Below are positions 22,968 through 31,510 of a stretch of 39,682 nt of DNA, one piece after another. Each line of letters starts with the position of its first letter. Position 1 is the first letter of the stretch. The position numbers and the translations under genes are program-made. This DNA comes from Methylobacterium segetis (GTDB lineage Bacteria; Pseudomonadota; Alphaproteobacteria; Rhizobiales; Beijerinckiaceae), in NCBI RefSeq assembly GCF_004348265.1, contig NZ_SMNT01000047.1, positions 1-39,682 of the forward strand, given 5' to 3'. Below the pieces are notes generated by a model. It had not been told where the DNA came from and ran no database searches. It saw only the letters and a program-made list of their open reading frames with translations.

Positions 22968-25172
22968 TCAGCCCGCGGCCCGCGCGGGCGCGGCCGGTGC
23001 CGTCGCCTGGGCCTCCTCCGCGAGCCCGGCGGCGATCGCCGGCCAGTTGCCGATCAGCCAGGGCACCCGCGAGCCCGCCATGGGCTTGGCGTAGAGGTAG
23101 CCTTGCGCGAAGCCGCACCCCATCGCGCGCAGGCGCCGGACCTGGCCCTGGCTCTCGACGCCCTCGGCGGTCACCCGGGTGTCGAGGGCGCGGCCGAGGC
23201 CGATCACGGCCGCCACGATGGCGGCGTCGTCCCCATCCTGCTCCAGGCCCCGCACGAAGCTCTGGTCGATCTTGATGTGGTCGACCGGGAATTGCTTGAG
23301 ATGGGTGAGGGAGGCGTAGCCCGTGCCGAAATCGTCGAGCGCCAGGGTGACGCCGCTCTCGTGGAAGCGCCGCAGGATGCCGGAGACGAAATCGGAGCCG
23401 CGCCCGAGGAACACGGTCTCGGTCACCTCGATCTCCAGGCAGGTCGGCGGCACGTCCTGCGCCTGCAGGGCGGCGAGGGTCGCCTCGGCGAGGTCGGGCC
23501 GGTGGAACTCCGCGGAGGAGACGTTCACCGCGACCCGGCCGAAATCGAGCCCGCGGGCGCGCCACGCCCGCATGTCGGCGGCGACCCGGGCGACGATGCG
23601 GCTGCCGATGGCGTGGGCGAGTTCCGGGTCCTCGAAGGCGGAGCCGAAATAGCCCGGCGCCAGCACGCCCTCGACCGGGTGCAGCCAGCGCGCGAGCGCC
23701 TCGAAGCCGACGATGCGCCCCGTCGCGAGGCAGACCTTGGGCTGGTAGAAGGGCACGATCTGCCCGCCGAGCAGCGCCTCCTGCATCTGGCCGGAGACCG
23801 CGACCCGCTTCTCGGTCAGCGCCCGCATCTCGGGGGCGTAGAGCGTCACCCGGTTCCGGCCGGAGGCCTTCGCCCGGTAGAGGGCGATGTCGGCGTCCTT
23901 CATCAGCTCGTCGGGGAGCCGGTGGTGGTCGGGGAAGCACGCCAGCCCCATGCTCGCCTTGGTGGCGAGTGGCCGGCCCCGGTAGGCGAAGGGCTGGCGC
24001 AGCCGCTCCAGGAGATTGCCCGCGAACACGGCGGCCGCCTCAAGCCGCGGCGACCCGGCCAGGATCACGGCGAACTCGTCGCCGCCGAGGCGCGCCACCG
24101 TGTCGCCCGGCCGCGCCATCTCCGTCAGGCGCACGGCCATCTCGGTCAGCAGCGCGTCGCCCGCGTCGTGGCCGAGGGTGTCGTTCACGTCCTTGAAATC
24201 GTCGATGTCGATGAGGATCAGGCCGACCCGCGCGCCCGTCTCCTCGGCCTGCGCGAGCGCGTCGCGGAACCGCTCCTGGAACAGGGCGCGGTTCGGGAGG
24301 CCGGTCAGCGGGTCGTGATTGGCCGCCCGCCAGAGGCGCGCCTCCGAGAGCTTCCGGTCGGTGATGTCGAAGGTGATGCCGACGATTCTGTCGGGCTCGG
24401 TCTGCTCGGCGCGCATGCAGAGCCAGAGCTGGCGCCCCTCCGGCGTGCGGTAGCGGAACTCCACCGCGTCGAGGGTGCCGCCATAGGCGCTGAAGCGCTC
24501 GACATGGGGGCGGTCCTCCGAGTGAACCCGGTCCAGGATCAGGGAGATCGGCCCCGAGCCGATGCCGAGGAGTTCCTGCGCGTTGTCCGAGCGCGTGGCG
24601 TGGCCCGTGCGCAGGTCGCGCTCCCAGGCCACCATCCGCCCGGCCCGCAGGGCGAGGCGCAGGCGCTCCTCCCGCTCGCGCAGGTCCTGCTCCGCCCGGT
24701 GCAGGCGCAGCTGCGCGACGACGACGGCGGCGAGGTCCTGGAGCTGGCGGGTCTCCTCGGGCCGGAACGTCCGCGGGACGACGTCCATCACGCAGAAGGA
24801 GCCGACATGCAGCCCGGGGCCGAGGATCAGCGGCGCGCCGGCGTAGAAGCGCACGCCGTGCTCGGTCACGAGGGGGCTCTCCCGGAAGCGCGGATCCCGG
24901 GTCGCGTCCTCGACCACGAAGGCCTCCTGCGAGAGGATGGCGTAGCTGCAGAAGGCGACGTCGCGCGCGGTGCCGTCGATGCCGAGGCCGCAGCGCGCCT
25001 TGAACCATTGCCGGTCCTCGGACACGAGGGAGACGAGGGCGACCGGCGCGCCGAACAGGGCGGCCGCGGTGCGGCAGATCGCGTCGAAATGCGCCTCGGG
25101 TGCGGTGTCCAGGATCTTGAGGGCGTGCAGGGCCTGCACGCGATCCGCCTCGCCGGGCGCAACTGGAAACAT
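22968..25172 (-). CDS. GAF-PAS-GGDEF-EAL cyclic-di-GMP protein
   Basis: This 734-residue protein has no membrane segment. Residues 15-160 are a GAF domain, 165-275 a PAS domain, 285-445 a GGDEF diguanylate cyclase and 460-710 an EAL phosphodiesterase. GGDEF (363-367) is intact, as are EAL (491-493), ALDDFGTGYASL, VDHIKIDQSFV and AEGVES. Both opposing activities may therefore be possible, with the sensory domains choosing between them. It likely controls surface attachment or motility in the cytosol. It is upstream of the FAD oxidoreductase gene and downstream of a Crp/Fnr gene, separated by a hairpin. Confidence 0.92.
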   Translation of the reverse strand: MFPVAPGEADRVQALHALKILDTAPEAHFDAICRTAAALFGAPVALVSLVSEDRQWFKARCGLGIDGTARDVAFCSYAILSQEAFVVEDATRDPRFRESPLVTEHGVRFYAGAPLILGPGLHVGSFCVMDVVPRTFRPEETRQLQDLAAVVVAQLRLHRAEQDLREREERLRLALRAGRMVAWERDLRTGHATRSDNAQELLGIGSGPISLILDRVHSEDRPHVERFSAYGGTLDAVEFRYRTPEGRQLWLCMRAEQTEPDRIVGITFDITDRKLSEARLWRAANHDPLTGLPNRALFQERFRDALAQAEETGARVGLILIDIDDFKDVNDTLGHDAGDALLTEMAVRLTEMARPGDTVARLGGDEFAVILAGSPRLEAAAVFAGNLLERLRQPFAYRGRPLATKASMGLACFPDHHRLPDELMKDADIALYRAKASGRNRVTLYAPEMRALTEKRVAVSGQMQEALLGGQIVPFYQPKVCLATGRIVGFEALARWLHPVEGVLAPGYFGSAFEDPELAHAIGSRIVARVAADMRAWRARGLDFGRVAVNVSSAEFHRPDLAEATLAALQAQDVPPTCLEIEVTETVFLGRGSDFVSGILRRFHESGVTLALDDFGTGYASLTHLKQFPVDHIKIDQSFVRGLEQDGDDAAIVAAVIGLGRALDTRVTAEGVESQGQVRRLRAMGCGFAQGYLYAKPMAGSRVPWLIGNWPAIAAGLAEEAQATAPAAPARAAG

Positions 25173-25247
25173 GGCGCTCCCCCACCGGCCCCGTCGGGAC
25201 CGGTAACCTCTGGTGGCGCGACGCTATTGCGGATCGGTAAAGAACTA

Positions 25248-25263
25248 CCTGCGATCGCGCAGG
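25248..25263 (-). terminator. Probable terminator of Crp/Fnr gene
   Basis: CCTGCG-ATCG-CGCAGG is a perfect six-base-pair stem. Read on the minus strand it is followed by TAGTTCTTTACC, a moderately T-rich tail. It lies 21 bases after the stop of the Crp/Fnr gene and before the cyclic-di-GMP gene. Confidence 0.5.
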
Positions 25264-25284
25264 GGGCGGCCGGGATGCGGGGGC

Positions 25285-26046
25285 TCAGGCCGGGCCGCGC
25301 AGGGGGCCGATCAGCCGCTCGTACTCGGCCTCCGCGAAGCCGTAGCTGGTGCCGGCGACCCGCACGAGCTTGTCGCGGTCGAGGATCGTGATGAGGCCGC
25401 GCTTCGTCGCGATCATCCCCCCGCTCTCGAGCTCGTGCACGGCCACCGTCACCCCGGGCCTGTGCACGCCGAGCATGGTCGAGAGGGTCTCGTGGGTGAG
25501 GGTGAGCTCGTCCCCGTCGATGCGGTCGTGCACGAGGAGGAGCCAGCGCGCGAGGCGCTCCTCGGTCTTGTGGCGCCGGTTCGAGAGGGCGGTCTGGCTG
25601 GTCCACAGGGTGACGACCTGCACGTAGCGCATCAGCAGGCGGCGCAGCGTCTCGCTCCGCGCCATCGCCTCGCGCAGGGCCTCCGCGCCGACCCGCAGGG
25701 CCTGCCCCCCGATCCGCACCTCGGTCTCGAAGGGCGTGCGCTCGACGCCGAGCACGAAGGCGGGGCTCACCATGCCCTCGCGGCCGGTGATGCCGACCTC
25801 CAGCCGGCTGCCCTCGACGGTGGCGAGGCTGACGGAGGCGAGGCCGCTCTCCGGGAAGAAGGCGTCGCCCATCGGGGCGTTGGCGTTGGCCAGGCGCGCC
25901 CCGGCCTCGACGGAGACCGTCTCGGCCCGGCCCCGCAGCAGGGCGAGGTCCTCGGGCGGGAGCACCCGCAGCAGGCGGTTGCGGACCGTCGGCGCGGGGG
26001 TGTCCCGCGCGGGATCGAAGGGGATCTGGGGCAAGACCGCGTCCAT
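25285..26046 (-). CDS. Crp/Fnr-family transcription regulator
   Basis: This 253-residue protein has an N-terminal cyclic-nucleotide-type beta-roll (about 30-140; PMGDAFFPESGLASVSLATV, then RLEVGITGREGMVSPAFVLG), a long dimer helix (about 140-170), and a C-terminal winged helix with LTLTHETLSTMLGVHRPGVT as the recognition part. The beta-roll lacks the Arg-Ser cAMP-binding pair of Crp, and no iron-sulfur Cys cluster of Fnr is present, so the signal is unknown. Many such proteins are encoded in Methylobacterium. A second family member lies directly upstream on the same strand. Confidence 0.88.
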   Translation of the reverse strand: MDAVLPQIPFDPARDTPAPTVRNRLLRVLPPEDLALLRGRAETVSVEAGARLANANAPMGDAFFPESGLASVSLATVEGSRLEVGITGREGMVSPAFVLGVERTPFETEVRIGGQALRVGAEALREAMARSETLRRLLMRYVQVVTLWTSQTALSNRRHKTEERLARWLLLVHDRIDGDELTLTHETLSTMLGVHRPGVTVAVHELESGGMIATKRGLITILDRDKLVRVAGTSYGFAEAEYERLIGPLRGPA

Positions 26047-26182
26047 CGCGTGAGCTGCCCTCCTCGCGGCGGCGGCGCCGGACGAGGCCCGCGTGCGGAA
26101 CCCCGGGTCGGGCCCCTCCCGCCGGGCACCCTACTTAGCCGGGCGGCCCGCCGCCGCGGCATTCAAGAAAGTTAAGTCGCGC

Positions 26183-26204
26183 CGGTACGGACGCCTTCGT
26201 ACCG
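26183..26204. repeat. Inverted repeat between the two Crp/Fnr genes
   Basis: CGGTACG (26183-26189) and CGTACCG (26198-26204) form a perfect seven-base inverted repeat with an eight-base spacer. On the minus strand it follows the upstream Crp/Fnr gene and is followed a few bases later by TTAACTTTCTTG. It may be a terminator for that gene or an operator for the next. Confidence 0.4.
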
Positions 26205-26253
26205 CTGCCGCGGGGCCCGGACGAGGCCGCCGCGCCTCGACCGGGCGGGGGGA

Positions 26254-27105
26254 TCAGAGATCCGGGTAGGACCGCGCCGCGGTCTCGATCCGGCGCGCGA
26301 CCTGGGACAGGTGCAGGTACTGGCCGTCGAACATCGCCGCGCTCTGGAGAGCCGGGAAATCGAGGATGGTGAGCTCGCGCCCGCGCAGGCAGATCAGCCC
26401 GTCGCTGCGCAGCTGCTGCACCGTGCGGTTGATGTGGACCGCCGAGAGGCCGAGGGCGTCGGCGAGTTCCCCCTGGGTCAGCGGCAGCTCGCAGCGCAGC
26501 CCCTGGGTCAGGCCGACCGCGGAGAGGCGGTGGAACAGCTCGCAGAACAGGTGGGCGATGCGCTCGTAGCCCGTGCGCTGGCCGATGTTGACGATCCATT
26601 CCCGGTGGACCCCCTCCTCCACGAGGGCGTTCCAGGCGAGAGCCCGGGCAATCCGCGGGTAGGATTCGACGATCGGCACGAAGGCCTGGCGCGGGATCAC
26701 GGCCACGGTGGCCGCCGTCAGCGTCACCACCGACTCGTCCCCGAGGTCGAGGTCGGGCAGGCAGCGCCCGCACAGGTCGCCCGGGATGAACAGGGTCAGG
26801 ATCTGGCGCCGCCCGTCCGGCAGGATCTTGTAGCGGCAGGCGCTGCCCTCCAGCATCAGGTTCACCGAGCGGGAATGCCCGTTCTCCAGGCTCAGGTGCT
26901 CCCGCGGGCCGTACTGGCGGTTCTGGCGCACGAGGTCGTCCAGAACCTCGCGCTCCTGGTCCGAGAGATCCACGAAATTCCCGAGCTTGCGCGCGAGAAG
27001 GCCGCCGGGCGTCTCGGGAGGGCCGTCGGGGCCGGCGCGGCGGGCGCCGAGCGCCGACGTTCCGGGACGAGGGGGCGAAACCGCGTAGCGCGGCAGCGTG
27101 TCCAT
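26254..27105 (-). CDS. Crp/Fnr-family transcription regulator
   Basis: Start chosen at the ATG at 27105 with AGGGAG six bases upstream, giving 283 residues; longer frames reach into low-complexity sequence. The sensor domain (about 60-180) shows LENGHSRSVNLMLEGSACRY, ILPDGRRQILTLFIPGDLCG and VVTLTAATVAVIPRQAFVPI. The C-terminal winged helix has LPLTQGELADALGLSAVHIN and RTVQQLRSDGLI. No Fnr-type Cys cluster is seen. This is the common alphaproteobacterial Crp/Fnr type often linked to stress or oxygen responses, but its signal is unknown. Confidence 0.88.
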   Translation of the reverse strand: MDTLPRYAVSPPRPGTSALGARRAGPDGPPETPGGLLARKLGNFVDLSDQEREVLDDLVRQNRQYGPREHLSLENGHSRSVNLMLEGSACRYKILPDGRRQILTLFIPGDLCGRCLPDLDLGDESVVTLTAATVAVIPRQAFVPIVESYPRIARALAWNALVEEGVHREWIVNIGQRTGYERIAHLFCELFHRLSAVGLTQGLRCELPLTQGELADALGLSAVHINRTVQQLRSDGLICLRGRELTILDFPALQSAAMFDGQYLHLSQVARRIETAARSYPDL

Positions 27106-27732
27106 CAGCGACTCCCTGGCCGCCCCTCCGCGACCGAGCGCGTGCTGTCCGCGTCGAGGAGCGATCCTGCGGCGCGTGGCCCCCGGCAGCGCGCCTGTGT
27201 TCATGTTCCCGAACCGAACCTCCCGCCGAGGCTCCCCTCCCCGATGCTGCCCTCGGGCGTTCCTCCCCGAGGTGCCGGCAGCGTGGCCGCCGAGGGCGCT
27301 CCGACGCCGGGATGCGGCTCGCACCCCAAGCGAAACGATCGGATGTTAGCAATAAACCTGCGTTTTTCAAACCGAACCGAGGACGGATGAGCAATTTTGT
27401 TTCGAAGTCTCGAGCCTCGATGCAGGACCCGGCGCGCAAACGTTGCAGTTCGTCGGAATCTCCGTCGACAGAACGTACGAATGCGGACTGATTTTTACGA
27501 AACGGACGGCTCCGGAATGTGTGAGATGTGCCTGACCGGGCCGATCGGAACCAAGCCGCAATCTTGACCGACCTGAACGCGTGCCGCCCGGACGCGGCGC
27601 GGCCGGATGGGCTGCCGGGGCGGAGTGATGCGTCCGGGCCACGCATCGAGCCGCCGTGCCCCGGCAGGCCGGAAGCCCCTTGCGCTTCCCGTCCCCACAC
27701 GTGATGAAACAATATAACGTTGTGGAGGCGTG
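27106..27732. other. Intergenic region between regulator and ZnuD-like gene
   Basis: About 625 bases between divergent genes. Positions 27340-27500 are A/T-richer and probably hold the Crp/Fnr gene promoter. A Zur-box-like site near 27704-27723 precedes the receptor gene and is listed separately. No gene with start signals or protein-like composition is seen. Confidence 0.5.
27704..27723 (+). promoter_or_regulatory. Zur-box-like operator
   Basis: The sequence ATGAAACAATATAACGTTGT is imperfectly palindromic around an A/T core (ACAA ... TTGT), and its complement, AACGTTATATTGTTTC, resembles alphaproteobacterial Zur sites of the ATGTTATA...TATAACAT type. It overlaps the promoter and leader just before the ribosome site of a ZnuD-like zinc receptor gene. 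Site assignment is tentative. Confidence 0.45.
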
Positions 27733-29997
27733 ATGCGGACCCGGCCGGACCGACACCTGTGGGAATTCCGGCGGGCGAGAGCGGCGCGCGCGTCCCTGCG
27801 CCCTGCAGGCCGATCCCTTACGTGCCCGTCTCTCGCATGCCCGTCCCTTGCGGGCCTGCCGCTGGCGTCCCTAGCCCTGGCCGCCCTGTCGCTCCCGGTG
27901 GCTCCGGCCGCCGCGCAGCAGGCCGCGGCCACCCTGCCCGAACTGACCGTCACATCGGTGAGCCCCGTCCAGGGCCGAGCGGCCCCCGCGGAGGCCCCCG
28001 CGGCGGCCCTCGCGGCTGCCCCCGCCCCGCCCTCCGGCCTGCTGCCCGTCGTCACGGACACCTTCTCGCCCGTGACCGTGGTGACGCGCGACCAGATCCT
28101 GCGCGACCAGCCGCGCACGCTCGGCGACGCGCTGGCCGAGCGGCCCGGCATCTCGGCCTCGACATATGCGCCGGGGGCCGCGAGCCGGCCGATCGTGCGC
28201 GGCCTCGACAATGCCCGGGTGCGCATCCAGGAGAACGGCGTCGGCATCCAGGACGTCTCCGAACTCGGCGAGGACCACGGGGTGCCGATCAACCCGCTGG
28301 TCGCCAACCGCATCGAGGTGATCCGCGGCCCCGCGACGCTGCGCTACGGCAGCCAGGCGATCGGCGGCGTGGTCAGCGCCGAGAACAACCGCGTGCCGAG
28401 CTTCATCCCGGCAGGCGGCTATGCGGGGCAGGTCACGACGGGCTACTCCTCCGTCGACAACGGGCGGCTCGCCGCCGCCACCGTCGATGCCGGGGCCGAC
28501 GGCGTCGCCTTCCACGCCGACGGGTTCCGCACGGCGGCCGACAGCTACCGGACGCCCGCGGGCATCCAGGCGAACTCCGCCAACGAATCGCAAGGGGGCG
28601 CGGTCGGCCTCTCGCGGGTGTTCGAGCGCGGCTTCGTCGGGGTCTCGTTCAGCCATTACGACGCGCTCTACCAGATCCCCGGCGGCGAGGCCGCGGAGAG
28701 CCGCACCCGCCTCGATCCGCGCCAGGACCGGCTGCTCGCCCGCGGCGAGTACCGGCCGGCCGAGGGCCCGTTCGAGGTGATCCGGTTCTGGGCGGGCGGG
28801 TCGGTCTACCGGCACGACGAGAGCGGCCTCTCCGGGGACGGGATCGACGCGGTGCGGGCGACCTTCAAGAACCGCGAGGCGGAGGGGCGCCTCGAATTGC
28901 AGCACGTGCCAGTGGTCACGGGCCTCGGCCCGCTGACCGGCGCCCTCGGCTTCCAGACGGGGCGGCGCGAGATCGGCACGGCGGGCGAGGCCGGCACCTT
29001 GCTGGCACCGACGGATTCGCGCAGCAACGCGGTCTACCTGTTCGAGGAGCTGGCGCTCGGCAACGGCCTGCGCCTGCAGGCGGCGGGCCGGGCGGAGGCC
29101 GCGCGCGCCGCCGGCACCGCCACCCTGTTCCCGGCCGATTTCCTGCCCGTGCCCGGCGAGGACCCGGTCTCGGAGGCGCTGCGCCGCCGCTTCGCCCCCA
29201 AGAGCGCCTCCTTCGGCGCCCTGCAGGAACTGCCCTTCGGCTTCGTGGCGAGCCTCAACGGGTCGTATGTCGAGCGGGCGCCGACCGCCTTCGAGCTCTA
29301 CTCGCGGGGTGCCCACGACGCGACCGAGACCTTCGAGATCGGCGATCCGAACCTGAAGCTCGAGCGCGCCCGCACGATCGAGGCGAGCATCCGGCGGGGG
29401 ATCGGCCCCCTGCGCCTCGACGCGACGGGCTACGTCACCCGCTACACGGGCTTCATCTACAAGCGCGCCACCGGCATCCGCTGCGGGGACGATTTCGCCT
29501 CCTGCGGCAGCGACGACGCGTTGCAGCAGGTCGTCTACTCCCAGCGCAACGCCACCTTCACGGGCGCCGAGATCGGCGCGCAGCTCGATCTCCTGCCCGT
29601 CGGCGACGGCTTCGCCGGCATCGAGGCGCAGTACGACTTCGTCCGGGCCCAGTTCGACGACGGCACCTTCGTGCCGCGCATCCCGCCCCACCGGGTCGGC
29701 GGCGGCCTGTTCCTGCGGGCGGACGGGTGGCTCGCCCGCCTCAACCTGCTCCACGCCTTCGCGCATACGGAGGTGGCGCCGCTGGAGACGGTGACGCCCG
29801 GCTGGAACGACCTGAGGGCCGAGATCAGCCGCACCGCCCCGCTCGATCCGGCCGTGTTCGGCGCAAGCGAGATCACCGTCGGCCTGCAGGGCCGCAACCT
29901 CCTCGACGACCGCATCCGCAACTCGGCCTCGTTCAAGAAGGACGAGATCCTCCTGCCCGGGCGCAGCGTCCGCCTGTTCCTGACGGCCCGGTTCTGA
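27733..29997 (+). CDS. znuD: ZnuD-like TonB-dependent zinc receptor
   Basis: The ATG at 27733 has GGAGG four bases upstream; a GTG directly before it is too close. The 754-residue protein has a signal peptide (LASLALAALSLPVAPAAAQQ). The plug includes LGDALAERPGISASTYAPGA, RPIVRGLDNARVRIQENGVG, DVSELGEDHGVPINPL and RIEVIRGPATLRYGSQAIGG. Barrel signatures such as PTAFELYSRGAHDATETFEI and GDPNLKLERA closely parallel neisserial ZnuD. It lacks a long His-rich loop but keeps the DHG segment near the plug. It should import zinc across the outer membrane. A Zur-like box upstream and a convergent metallothionein gene support a zinc role. Confidence 0.8.
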   Translation: MRTRPDRHLWEFRRARAARASLRPAGRSLTCPSLACPSLAGLPLASLALAALSLPVAPAAAQQAAATLPELTVTSVSPVQGRAAPAEAPAAALAAAPAPPSGLLPVVTDTFSPVTVVTRDQILRDQPRTLGDALAERPGISASTYAPGAASRPIVRGLDNARVRIQENGVGIQDVSELGEDHGVPINPLVANRIEVIRGPATLRYGSQAIGGVVSAENNRVPSFIPAGGYAGQVTTGYSSVDNGRLAAATVDAGADGVAFHADGFRTAADSYRTPAGIQANSANESQGGAVGLSRVFERGFVGVSFSHYDALYQIPGGEAAESRTRLDPRQDRLLARGEYRPAEGPFEVIRFWAGGSVYRHDESGLSGDGIDAVRATFKNREAEGRLELQHVPVVTGLGPLTGALGFQTGRREIGTAGEAGTLLAPTDSRSNAVYLFEELALGNGLRLQAAGRAEAARAAGTATLFPADFLPVPGEDPVSEALRRRFAPKSASFGALQELPFGFVASLNGSYVERAPTAFELYSRGAHDATETFEIGDPNLKLERARTIEASIRRGIGPLRLDATGYVTRYTGFIYKRATGIRCGDDFASCGSDDALQQVVYSQRNATFTGAEIGAQLDLLPVGDGFAGIEAQYDFVRAQFDDGTFVPRIPPHRVGGGLFLRADGWLARLNLLHAFAHTEVAPLETVTPGWNDLRAEISRTAPLDPAVFGASEITVGLQGRNLLDDRIRNSASFKKDEILLPGRSVRLFLTARF

Positions 29998-30031
29998 AAT
30001 CCGGCGCCGAGCCCTCAGGCCCGCCTGCGCC

Positions 30032-30205
30032 TCACCCGTGGCAGGCGCAGCCGGCGTGGCCGCAGCCCTGGTGGTCGGCATGGCCCTCCGCGCACGCGTC
30101 GCAGCAGAAGGCCCTGCCGTCGCGGGTGATCGCCTGACCCACCGCGATCACGCAGACGCAATCGGGGCAGGCGCACTTCACCATCTCGACATCGACGCTC
30201 GTCAT
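30032..30205 (-). CDS. smtA: SmtA-type bacterial metallothionein
   Basis: The ATG at 30205 has GGAGGA about nine bases upstream and gives 57 residues. It has ten Cys (11, 13, 16, 18, 34, 35, 38, 48, 53, 55) and His at 42, 45, 50 and 56. The patterns VKCACPDCVC, AITRDGRAFCCDACAEGH and GCGHAGCACHG match cyanobacterial SmtA, which folds four zinc ions with nine Cys and two His. Here Cys35 is extra. It buffers zinc or cadmium in the cytosol. It converges on the ZnuD-like gene, giving a zinc uptake-plus-storage pair. A perfect 14-base palindrome (30231-30244) lies 25 bases before the start. Confidence 0.9.
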   Translation of the reverse strand: MTSVDVEMVKCACPDCVCVIAVGQAITRDGRAFCCDACAEGHADHQGCGHAGCACHG

Positions 30206-30313
30206 GGCCCGATTCCTCCGGCGGCCGATCGCGACCGCGGTCGCAGTCTCGGCCCCCTTCCGCGCATGCGTCAACGCGGGCACGCGGAAAAGGGCGCGTC
30301 CCGTCGAGGAACA

Positions 30314-30402
30314 GGCCCGTGCCGGCTCACGGCCGGCACGGGACATCGATGCGTTCGGGGTGGGTCTGTTCGGCCGGTGCCGGCCGTGAGCCGGCACGGG
30401 CC
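30314..30402. repeat. REP/BIME-like palindromic pair
   Basis: Two 26-base arms (30314-30339 and 30377-30402) are perfect inverted copies separated by 37 bases. Each arm is itself a hairpin, GTGCCGGC-TCACG-GCCGGCAC. This matches the build of bacterial interspersed mosaic elements, which are pairs of inverted REP sequences between genes. Strong RNA folds here may also protect or terminate transcripts of the flanking minus-strand genes. Confidence 0.6.
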
Positions 30403-30409
30403 CCGCGCG

Positions 30410-30790
30410 TCAGCGGCGCGTCTTCACCTTGGCCTTGCGGGCGGCGTAGCGGGCGTCGCGCAGGGCCTTCTGGGCCGCGAGATCAGCCGCCTTGCGCGCC
30501 TGCGTCGCGGCGGCCTCGGCCTCCTCGCGGGCGATCTGGGCGGCGAGTTCCGCCTCCTCGCGGGCCCGCTTCTCCTCGGCCGCCTTCTTCTCGGCGGCGA
30601 TGCGAGCCGCCTCGCGCTCCCGGATGCGCTCCTCGCGGGCGCGGGCGACCTCGGCGCGCGCCTGCGCCTTGGCGATCATCTCCGGGTCATCGGCCGGGGG
30701 GCGGGCCTTGAACTTGGCCAATAGAGCCGCCTTGGCATTCTGCGAGTTCTGGCGGCGATCGTCGAAATTCCTGTAGTCGAATGCGCTCAT
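30410..30790 (-). CDS. DUF6481 family coiled-coil protein
   Basis: The ATG at 30790 has AAGG upstream and gives 126 residues. It starts MSAFDYRNFDDRRQNSQNAK and continues as an almost uninterrupted charged helix rich in Ala, Glu, Arg and Lys, ending RKAKVKTRR. This fits DUF6481, short proteins frequent in Methylobacterium and other Hyphomicrobiales. Function unknown. It lies directly beside a REP-like pair that may act as its terminator. Confidence 0.75.
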   Translation of the reverse strand: MSAFDYRNFDDRRQNSQNAKAALLAKFKARPPADDPEMIAKAQARAEVARAREERIREREAARIAAEKKAAEEKRAREEAELAAQIAREEAEAAATQARKAADLAAQKALRDARYAARKAKVKTRR

Positions 30791-31510
30791 CTGACCTTTC
30801 TCGTGCGGTGTCTCGTTCTGGTATCGGCGGTATCCGCCGCCGGCGCGGTCGGCACGATCGGTGCCGCCGGCTTCAGGTCCCGAGCAGACCTGTCGAGACG
30901 CGACAGCCAATGCCTCAGCATCCGGTTGGACGCAACCGAAGTTCCCCGCATGGCAGGTCTCTCCGGATGTCAGAGCCGCCTCCCTCGCGAAAAGTTCGAC
31001 GACGGTCTCCTAAATGCCGCACCCGGGCGATGGGTTGCCGACGGCCATCGTCCGCGTGGACGATGACGGGCCGGCTGCTGGCAGGGATCGGGACTGGCCG
31101 CGGCGCCCGGGGGGCGAGCCGGCACGGTTCCGGAGATAGGAAGAGGGGCCCATCGCGGCAAGACCGCCCGCTACTCTCCGGTGCCGCGGCGCACGCCGAT
31201 CCCGGCGCCGAGGCTCGGCCTCGCGGCCGGGTCCGCGGAGGAGCCTCACGCACCCGTGATGCCATGCGTCCCGGGCCCACAGGTTGCGCCACCGGGAGCC
31301 GGCCGCTAGGCTCGTGCCCATCGAGCGCGGCAGCGCGGGCACGGCTCCTCCAGGGGCCGGATACGGGAACCACCCGGCTGCCCCGCCCTCCGCGCACAGG
31401 CGTCAGAGCGGGGGCTTTGAGATGACGCGGACCGGCGCCTTCACGAATCTCCGGCAGGCTTCTCCGGCCTTCGCACCTCGCGAACGGGCCTGAGGGAGAC
31501 GCGTCGGCGC
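30791..31510. other. Intergenic stretch, no supportable gene
   Basis: About 720 bases between the divergent DUF6481 and tamA genes. Several GC-rich open frames exist on both strands but none has a ribosome site plus protein-like composition. No RNA gene or clear repeat is seen. It should hold the promoters of both neighbours. Confidence 0.5.

Noticed and set aside
27871..30081. Minus-strand open frame opposite the ZnuD-like gene
   Set aside because: No domain signatures and composition typical of an antisense shadow; plus strand is a convincing receptor.
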